Of a stretch of 64,000 nucleotides of DNA, positions 58,653 through 64,000 are shown piece after piece (the stretch's first letter is position 1; each line of letters begins with the position of its first letter). The notes beneath the pieces were generated by a model. It ran no database searches, was not told the DNA's origin, and saw only the letters and a program-made list of their open reading frames with translations. The translations under genes were made by a program, and so were the position numbers. The stretch comes from Pseudomonadota bacterium (GTDB lineage: Bacteria; Pseudomonadota; Alphaproteobacteria; Dongiales; Dongiaceae), in NCBI GenBank assembly GCA_021792365.1, contig JAJYUT010000001.1, positions 186,001 through 250,000 of the forward strand, given 5' to 3'.

Positions 58653-59321
58653 ATGCGCACCCTTTATCACTTCCCGCTGCAACCCCAGTCCCGCAAGCTG
58701 CGCCTGCTGCTCAAGGAAAAGCACCTGGACTGCGACCTGGTCATGGAGCGTCCCTGGGAGCGGCGCGAGGCCTTCCTGCGCCTCAATCCCGCCTGCGAGA
58801 TTCCAGTGCTGACGGAGGATAGCGGCCTCACCTTGAGCGGCGATTACGCCATCACCGAATACCTGGAGGAGGCGTATGAGGAGCCGGCGATGCTCGGCCG
58901 GGCCAAGGTCGAGCGGGCGGAGGTGCGGCGCCTCATCGCCTGGTTCGACGGCAAGTTCCAGCGCGAAGTGACCCAGCACCTGCTTGAGGAGAAGGTCATC
59001 AAGCGGCTCTACGGCCGCGGCGGCCCCGATTCATCCGCCTTGCGCGCGGGCAAGGCCAATATTCACGTCCACCTGCACTACATCAGCTGGCTGATCGACC
59101 GGCGCAACTGGCTGGCCGGCGAGGAGATCTCCGCCGCCGACCTCGCGGCGGCCGCACATCTCTCCTGCCTCGATTACCTGGGCGACGTGCCGTGGGAGGA
59201 GCATCCCGTGGCGAAGGAATGGTACGCGCGGCTGAAATCCCGGCCCAGCTTCCGCCCGCTGCTCGCCGACCATTGGCCCGGGACAACGCCGCCCGCGCAT
59301 TACGCGAATCTGGATTTCTGA
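58653..59321 (+). CDS. fzlA: FtsZ-binding GST-like protein FzlA
   Basis: 222 residues, ATG 58653. A GST fold: MRTLYHFPLQPQSRKLRLLL, then MERPWERREAFLRLNPACEI, and the late NWLAGEEISAADLAAAAHL, CLDYLGDVPW and ARLKSRPSFRPLLA. The C-terminal HYANLDF closely resembles the conserved FzlA tail that binds FtsZ. In Caulobacter FzlA curves FtsZ filaments and is essential for division. It follows the nudix gene on the same strand. A plain GST is the alternative. Confidence 0.88.
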   Translation: MRTLYHFPLQPQSRKLRLLLKEKHLDCDLVMERPWERREAFLRLNPACEIPVLTEDSGLTLSGDYAITEYLEEAYEEPAMLGRAKVERAEVRRLIAWFDGKFQREVTQHLLEEKVIKRLYGRGGPDSSALRAGKANIHVHLHYISWLIDRRNWLAGEEISAADLAAAAHLSCLDYLGDVPWEEHPVAKEWYARLKSRPSFRPLLADHWPGTTPPAHYANLDF

Positions 59322-59374
59322 AGTCGCAAGTCGAAGTCAGAAGAACGAGCGAACCGTCTCGACCTGACGTCTGA

Positions 59375-60133
59375 CTACTTGATATCCAGCTTCTGAATAT
59401 TCTTCTGCGCTTCCTCGGCGGCAGCGGTGCCGGGCACCACCTGGATCACGGTGAGCCAATCGGTGCGGGCGCCGGCGACATCGCCCTTGGCGCGGCGCAG
59501 ATAGCCGCGCTCCAGCAGGGCACTGGGGTGGCTGGGGGAGAGTTTCAGGGCGTGCTCGATATTGTCCTCCGCCAGGTCGGGCTTCTCGAGCTGCCGATAG
59601 GCGGCGGCGCGCATGGCATAGATGTCGGGATTATCCGGCGCCAGGTCGACCGCCGCGTTGAGGTCGTCCAGCGCCTCGAGATACATGCCGGTGGTGCCAT
59701 AGGTCAGCGCCCGGTCGATCAGCAACTCGACGTTCTTCGGATTGAGCTTCAGGCCCTCGTCCTGCGCATACAAGGCGCGCTGCTGATGGCCGGCTTTGGT
59801 CCAGGCTTGGCCGGCCTGGGCAAACAGTTCCGCGGCCAGCGGCGCCTGCGCTTGCGGCATGGTCTGGGCCACGCGCTCCAGCTCCAGCGCGCCATCCTCC
59901 ACCGCGCCGGTGCGGATCAGCGCCAGCGCCTTGCAATGACGCGCCGCATCGCCGCCGCCTTGCCTCTCCCACTCCACTGCGCTGTCCAGCGCGCCGCCGG
60001 GATCGCGCTGCAGCAGGGACATGCAGGCCTCGTATTGCGCCTGGTTGTCGAGCGCTCCGGCAGGCGCAACGAGGCCCAGCGCGGCCATTGTCGCCATACA
60101 TCCGAAAAACGCGCGTAGGCCGAAAGGAGACAT
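59375..60133 (-). CDS. TPR-repeat protein with signal peptide
   Basis: 252 residues. A signal peptide (FFGCMATMAALGLVAPAGA) precedes six or so degenerate TPR units, for example LDDLNAAVDLAPDNPDIYAM and LAEDNIEHALKLSPSHPSALLERGY. Such proteins act as scaffolds, probably in the periplasm. It is read convergent with fzlA; its start is close to the divergent epimerase gene. Confidence 0.88.
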   Translation of the reverse strand: MSPFGLRAFFGCMATMAALGLVAPAGALDNQAQYEACMSLLQRDPGGALDSAVEWERQGGGDAARHCKALALIRTGAVEDGALELERVAQTMPQAQAPLAAELFAQAGQAWTKAGHQQRALYAQDEGLKLNPKNVELLIDRALTYGTTGMYLEALDDLNAAVDLAPDNPDIYAMRAAAYRQLEKPDLAEDNIEHALKLSPSHPSALLERGYLRRAKGDVAGARTDWLTVIQVVPGTAAAEEAQKNIQKLDIK

Positions 60134-60241
60134 CGCTTGCCGGGGGTTGACTATGCTTTAGTGCGAGGCGAACCATCTTTCGGGTGCCGACAAATTGCAA
60201 GTCCGCCAAAGCGCGCAGCGTGACAGCCAAGCCACCGGCTC

Positions 60242-61105
60242 ATGACCTCGCATCTGTTCTGCTTCGGGTTGGGCTACAGCGCGACCTTTCTGGCGCGGCA
60301 GCTCGTCGCAACGGGCTGGCGGGTCACCGGCACCTGCCGCAGCCGGGATCATCAGGTCGACCTGAGCCGCCTCGGCGTCGAAGCGCATCTGTTCGACCGC
60401 GACCGGCCGCTCGGCAACCTGCCGGAACTGCTTTCCGCGGCAACCCATCTGCTAAGCTCAGTGCCGCCGGATGAACATGGCGATCCCGTGCTGGGCGTCC
60501 ACCGGGCCCAGATCGACGCCGCCGCGCCGGGCCTCGCCTGGATCGGCTATCTCTCGACCACGGGAGTCTACGGCAATCGCGACGGCGGTTGGGTCGACGA
60601 GATGAGCGCGTTGCAGCCGACCGGCGAGCGCGGCCGCCGGCGCGTCGCCGCCGAGCAGGAATGGCTCGCGCTCCGCCAGCCCGCGCATCTGTTCCGGCTG
60701 GCCGGGATCTATGGGCCGGGCTCCTCGCCGCTCGACACCATGCGCGAGGGACGCGCCCAGCGCATCGTGAAGCCGGGCCAGATCTTCAGCCGCATCCACG
60801 TCGCCGACATCGCGCAGGTCCTGCAAGCCTCGATGGCGCGGCCGCATCCGGGCGCGGCCTACAACGTATGCGACGACGATCCCGCGCCGCCCTCCGACGT
60901 GATCGCCTTCGCCGCGGCCTTGCTCAACCGGCAGCCGCCGCCGGAAGTCCCGTTCGAAGAGGCCGCGCTCTCGCCGATGGCGCGCAGCTTCTACGCCGAC
61001 AACAAGCGCGTCAGCAACAGCCGCATCAAGCGCGAGCTGGGCGTGGCGCTGCACTACCCGAGCTATCGCGTCGGCCTGCCCGCGATCCTGGCGGCGGGTG
61101 GCTAG
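60242..61105 (+). CDS. NAD-dependent epimerase/dehydratase (YeeZ-like) family protein
   Basis: 287 residues, ATG 60242. FCFGLGYSATFLARQLVATGW is a GxGxxA-type Rossmann start, and GYLSTTGVYGNRDGGWVDE with IFSRIHVADIAQVL follows the YeeZ/atypical SDR pattern. The catalytic Tyr-Lys pair is not clear. Function unknown. The 3' end overlaps the next gene by 4 bp, head-to-head with its stop. Confidence 0.88.
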   Translation: MTSHLFCFGLGYSATFLARQLVATGWRVTGTCRSRDHQVDLSRLGVEAHLFDRDRPLGNLPELLSAATHLLSSVPPDEHGDPVLGVHRAQIDAAAPGLAWIGYLSTTGVYGNRDGGWVDEMSALQPTGERGRRRVAAEQEWLALRQPAHLFRLAGIYGPGSSPLDTMREGRAQRIVKPGQIFSRIHVADIAQVLQASMARPHPGAAYNVCDDDPAPPSDVIAFAAALLNRQPPPEVPFEEAALSPMARSFYADNKRVSNSRIKRELGVALHYPSYRVGLPAILAAGG

Positions 61106-61884
61106 ATCAACGCTTCGATGTTCGCGCCCACGAGCGCGAGATCCGCGTCGCGGGACAGGCGGTGATCGCCATCCTTGACCAGCGTCACCCGCACATCGCT
61201 GCCTGCGATCCGCTCCGCGAGGTCCAGCGACAGGCGATAAGGCACGTCGGGATCGGCCATGCCGTGCAGCAGCCGCACCGGGCTGCGAATATCGATGGTC
61301 GCGGCGAGCAACAAGTGCTGCCTGCCTTCTTCGATCAGCGCGCGCGTGATGATGGTCGGCTCCTCCGAATACGCCGAGGGCAGTTCCAGGCGGCCGGTGC
61401 GCACCAGCAATTCGCGCTGCTCCGCCGTCAGGTTTTTCCAGAGCAGCGCCTCGGTGAAGTCGGGCGCGGGCGCGAGGCCAACCAGCCCGGCGATTCGCTC
61501 CGGCCGCGCCAGGGCTGCGAGGAGCATGATCCAGCCGCCCATGCTGGAGCCAACCAGGACCAGCGGACCGTCTGCCGACTGATCGATGACGGCGATCGCG
61601 TCCGCGGCCCAGCGCCCGATCGTTCCGTCCTCGAACCGGCCGCTCGATTCGCCATGGCCGGAATAGTCGAACCGCACCAAGGAGAGACCGCGCGCGGCGC
61701 AGAATGCATCGAGGAAGCTCGCCTTCGTGCCCCGCATGTCGGACCGGAAGCCGGGCAGAAACAGGATTCCTGCGCAGTCCCGTGTGCGATCGGTTGCGAG
61801 CCGTTTGCGGTAGGCAAGCCGCCGGCCGGATATCTCGAGGAACTGTGGTGTTCCGGATCCGGCGCCGGCCGTATCGTGATTCAC
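61102..61884 (-). CDS. Alpha/beta hydrolase family protein
   Basis: About 260 residues from GTG 61884; a TTG at 61893 is possible. GILFLPGFRSDMRGTKASFL, the nucleophile elbow VGSSMGGWIMLLAA near 113-126, and the His in VKDGDHRLSRDADL near 244-257 fit the hydrolase family; the Asp is probably in HGMADPDVPY. Substrate unknown. It resembles esterase or carboxylesterase-like members of alphaproteobacteria. Divergent from the glycosyltransferase gene by 81 bp. Confidence 0.87.
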   Translation of the reverse strand: MNHDTAGAGSGTPQFLEISGRRLAYRKRLATDRTRDCAGILFLPGFRSDMRGTKASFLDAFCAARGLSLVRFDYSGHGESSGRFEDGTIGRWAADAIAVIDQSADGPLVLVGSSMGGWIMLLAALARPERIAGLVGLAPAPDFTEALLWKNLTAEQRELLVRTGRLELPSAYSEEPTIITRALIEEGRQHLLLAATIDIRSPVRLLHGMADPDVPYRLSLDLAERIAGSDVRVTLVKDGDHRLSRDADLALVGANIEALI

Positions 61885-61965
61885 CGTTGCCAATTCTGTT
61901 GCCGCCCTGTTCTCCGGCACGTATGGTGCCGCTTCACGAGCCGAAAGTGCCTTCCTGGTTGCTGA

Positions 61966-63165
61966 ATGTCGAGCGACACCTCCGTCCTGCAATCCCGCGG
62001 CCGAAGAAAGCCGAACCCCGACGCACCAACCGTATTGCATCTGGTCAGCCGGCTGGATGGCGGCGGCGGGGCGCGGCTGGCGATCGACCTTTCCAGCGGC
62101 GTGGTGGAATCCGGCGGGCGCGCGCTGATCGCCTATGATGGAGAGGCCTCGACCTACGAGTTGACGCGCCACCGGATCACGCCGATCGCGGAGGCGCTGA
62201 CCAGCCGCAATCCCATTTCCGGCTACACGCTCACGCGGCGCCTCGCGCAGGTGATCCGCGAGCAGAAGGTCGACTTGGTGCATGCGCAGAACGCGACGCT
62301 GGCGGCGGTCGGCGAGGCCGCAGCGCGCAAGGCCGGCGCGAAGATGATCACCACCTTCTGCGACGGTCCGGGCGAGATCGCCACGCTGTCGAAGAAGACG
62401 CGCACGGCGCTGATCAATTCCGACCACGTGCTGACGCTCTCCTACCTCACCGCCAACCAGCTTGCGGACGCGCTGCCGGAATTGCGAGAGCGGGTGACCG
62501 TGGTACCCTATGGCGTCGATCTCACGCGCTTCGATCCGCAGCGTGTCACGCCGCAGCGCGTGATCCAGATGGCGCAGGCCTGGCGCGTGCCCGACGACAA
62601 GCCGATCGTCATGCTGCCGGCGCGCTACGTGCCGCAGAAGGGTCATGCGCTGCTGCTGGAAGCGCTGGCCGAGGTCAAGGACATCAGCCTGCGCTGCCTC
62701 ATGGTCGGCCCTTCGGCGGATGGCGGTGCCTATCGCGACCAGCTCGAGAAGCTGGTCAATATGATGGGGCTGGACGATCGCGTGCTGCTGGCGGACGAGT
62801 GCCGCGACATGCCGGCGGCGCTTATGCTGGCGGATCTGGTGGTGGCGCCGGACCTGACGCCCTCGACCTACAACCGCGTGGTGATCGAGGCCCAGGCACT
62901 CGGCCGGCCGCTGGTGGTCAGCGATTTCCCCTGTGCGCGCGAACTGGTGGAAGGCAGCTCCATGGCCTGGCTGGTGCCGCCCAACGATGCGCAGTCACTG
63001 GCCTGGGCGATCCGCGATGCGCTCGCCTTGCCCTCGGAAGAGCGGCAGGCGCGCACGACACAGGTGATCGAGAACCTGCAGCGCCGGTCCGACCGCGACT
63101 GGATGCGCCAGCGCGTGCTCGGCATGTATTGGGACCTTTCCGGCAAGCCGGGCGCGCCGTTCTAG
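61966..63165 (+). CDS. Glycosyltransferase family 4 (GT-B) protein
   Basis: 399 residues. LVSRLDGGGGARLAIDLSSG opens the N-terminal Rossmann domain, and LPARYVPQKGHALLLEALAEV starts the nucleotide-sugar-binding domain. The GT4 E-x7-E region appears in the C-terminal block YNRVVIEAQALGRPLVVSD, with Glu near 304 and the second acid in ARELVEGSS. It likely adds a sugar to LPS or another cell-surface glycan. No neighbouring polysaccharide genes decide the pathway. Confidence 0.93.
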   Translation: MSSDTSVLQSRGRRKPNPDAPTVLHLVSRLDGGGGARLAIDLSSGVVESGGRALIAYDGEASTYELTRHRITPIAEALTSRNPISGYTLTRRLAQVIREQKVDLVHAQNATLAAVGEAAARKAGAKMITTFCDGPGEIATLSKKTRTALINSDHVLTLSYLTANQLADALPELRERVTVVPYGVDLTRFDPQRVTPQRVIQMAQAWRVPDDKPIVMLPARYVPQKGHALLLEALAEVKDISLRCLMVGPSADGGAYRDQLEKLVNMMGLDDRVLLADECRDMPAALMLADLVVAPDLTPSTYNRVVIEAQALGRPLVVSDFPCARELVEGSSMAWLVPPNDAQSLAWAIRDALALPSEERQARTTQVIENLQRRSDRDWMRQRVLGMYWDLSGKPGAPF

Positions 63166-63268
63166 CGGCGCGGCGCCGGGAACCGGGCGCCCTTGTTCCT
63201 GTTAGGGCTGGGACCGCGGTGCAGATCGCCCTGCGAGCCGCCGCTGACCCCTCAGGAAGGAGCCGACG

Positions 63269-63463
63269 ATGATCCGCAAGGTGAGCTTCAACGCCTATTG
63301 CCTCCACCCCGGGACGGTCGCCCGGAACTTCGGCGGCTGGGAGGCGGGCCCCTATCGCGAGCGCGCCGCCAACGCCGACCGCGCGAAGGCGATGCAGGTC
63401 TTCAAGCGCAAGCGGGCGCCCGTTCCGCTGAATCCCAAGCAACGGCGCGCCGACGCGTGGTAG
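63269..63463 (+). CDS. Small hypothetical protein
   Basis: 64 residues, ATG 63269 after aaggagccgacg, a good ribosome binding site. The sequence MIRKVSFNAYCLHPGTVARN starts it; it is rich in Arg, Lys and Ala and ends NPKQRRADAW. I do not recognise a family. The end overlaps the start of the frameshifted DUF3175 gene, so the two are probably cotranscribed. Confidence 0.6.
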   Translation: MIRKVSFNAYCLHPGTVARNFGGWEAGPYRERAANADRAKAMQVFKRKRAPVPLNPKQRRADAW

Positions 63464-63796
63464 CACGCCGGACAGCCGCCAGCCGGCGCGCCCCAGGCGG
63501 CCGCAGGGCGGGCGCCGGGAAAAGCCGCCCCTGGTCCGGCCAGGTCACGCGCCGGAGCAACGCCCTGGACCTCGAACCGGCGGTCTTCCGATCGGGCGAC
63601 CCGCACAAGATCGCCCTTTCCCTCAAACGCTCGGCCGAGCCCAGCAGGCGGCGCAAGAGCGCGCCCTACCGCTCCGCGGTGTCGATGCTGACCTTGTTAT
63701 ATCAACCGGGCTGGCCGGACCCTGCCCCGGCGGCAGGTCCGCGTCCTGGAACGAGCCAAGGGGGAGCTGCGCAAGGTGTTCGGCCGCCGCATGTGA
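63457..63796 (+). pseudogene. DUF3175 family gene with a +1 frameshift
   Basis: From GTG 63457 the frame reads a basic N-terminus then KSRPWSGQVTRRSNALDLEP, SGDPHKIALSLKRSAEPSRRR and SAPYRSAVSMLTL, the DUF3175 core. At about 63697 there is one extra T (accttgttatatc). Skipping one base gives a proper end, YINRAGRTLPRRQVRVLERA then KGELRKVFGRRM and a TGA at 63794-63796. Without the skip, the frame runs into an unrelated tail past 63855. It is a pseudogene, a programmed shift or a sequencing error; the sequence alone cannot decide. Confidence 0.75.
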
Positions 63797-63879
63797 TCGC
63801 GTCAGGCTCCAGGCGGTTTTTCCCGAATATTACGACCTGCTCACAACAGATATGACAGTTTTGCGATAACCTGCCGGGA

Positions 63880-64000
63880 TGAGCGGGTGGCTTTCCAAGT
63901 TCGCGGGGACACGGCCCGTGAAGCCGCCCGTTGAACTCCGCGAAAGGCCTGCGCGGCTTGTCCGCGAGGCGGTCGCCGGCCAGCGACAGCAGGCCCTTCC
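63880..64000 (+). CDS. Partial reading frame of unknown function, cut by the window end
   Basis: An ATG at 63880 opens about 40 codons to the edge, reading MSGWLSKFAGTRPVKPPVEL then RERPARLVREAVAGQ. No ribosome binding site is strong and no motif is recognised. It may be the N-terminus of a larger gene. Low confidence. Confidence 0.4.

Overview
The window reads as the chromosome of a free-living alphaproteobacterium with high GC (I estimate about two thirds by eye). It carries clade markers: FzlA, the Hsp20-DUF1150 pair, a FYDLN-acid zinc ribbon protein, a complex I NDUFA9-like protein, and the block rnd-kdsD-lptC-lptA-lptB-rpoN-hpf-ptsN. I cannot place it below class. There is no rRNA, phage, insertion sequence or CRISPR array.

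Layout. 1-5.9 kb, minus strand: a partial lipoprotein gene, a 14-bp tandem repeat, the sdhCDAB operon and a mesaconyl-CoA hydratase gene (ethylmalonyl-CoA pathway) feeding toward succinate metabolism. 6.1-10.0 kb, plus strand: two tandem paralogues of an unrecognised membrane protein, then an ArsR-controlled operon of two SRPBCC proteins, a DUF899 protein and a VOC protein. 10.1-13.5 kb: pdxY and a divergent LysR/MFS exporter pair. 13.6-14.8 kb: asd with a leader that looks like a Thr/Lys-sensing transcription attenuator. 15-18 kb: GST, a PNPOx-like protein, a GFA-domain protein and a universal stress protein. 18.2-23.7 kb: leuB, leuD and leuC, interrupted by two DUF1127-like small genes, a LysR regulator and a GNAT gene, with two palindromic repeat elements. 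23.8-27.7 kb: ffh-VOC-rpsP-rimM-trmD-rplS, read leftward into leuC. 27.9-32.8 kb: aroA-cmk-rpsA-ihfB-lapA. 33-37.5 kb: FYDLN protein, tRNA-Ala(GGC), a NadR-type NAD gene, a GNAT, Hsp20 and DUF1150. 37.6-46.3 kb: a pentapeptide-repeat protein, ptsN-hpf-rpoN-lptBAC-kdsD-rnd and tRNA-Leu(CAG). 46.4-54.8 kb: the NDUFA9-like gene, a divergent uppP, then gltD, a DUF5076 gene and gltB. 54.8-64 kb: mostly single housekeeping or stress genes (hydrolases, phosphatase, NUDIX, M48 protease, fzlA, TPR protein, GT4 glycosyltransferase), ending with a frameshifted DUF3175 gene and a partial reading frame.

Functionally the window joins central carbon metabolism (SDH, ethylmalonyl-CoA), amino acid synthesis (Leu, the Asp family, aromatic, Glu), translation (S1, S16, L19, SRP, TrmD, RimM), envelope lipopolysaccharide export and nitrogen/PTS regulation. 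The most interesting signals are the asd leader (a 23-residue peptide with nine Thr/Lys codons in eleven, ahead of a terminator with a competing antiterminator), a UppP homologue without its usual catalytic motif, the tandem unknown membrane proteins, the ArsR/SRPBCC operon with a possible leaderless transcript, and the frameshifted DUF3175 gene.
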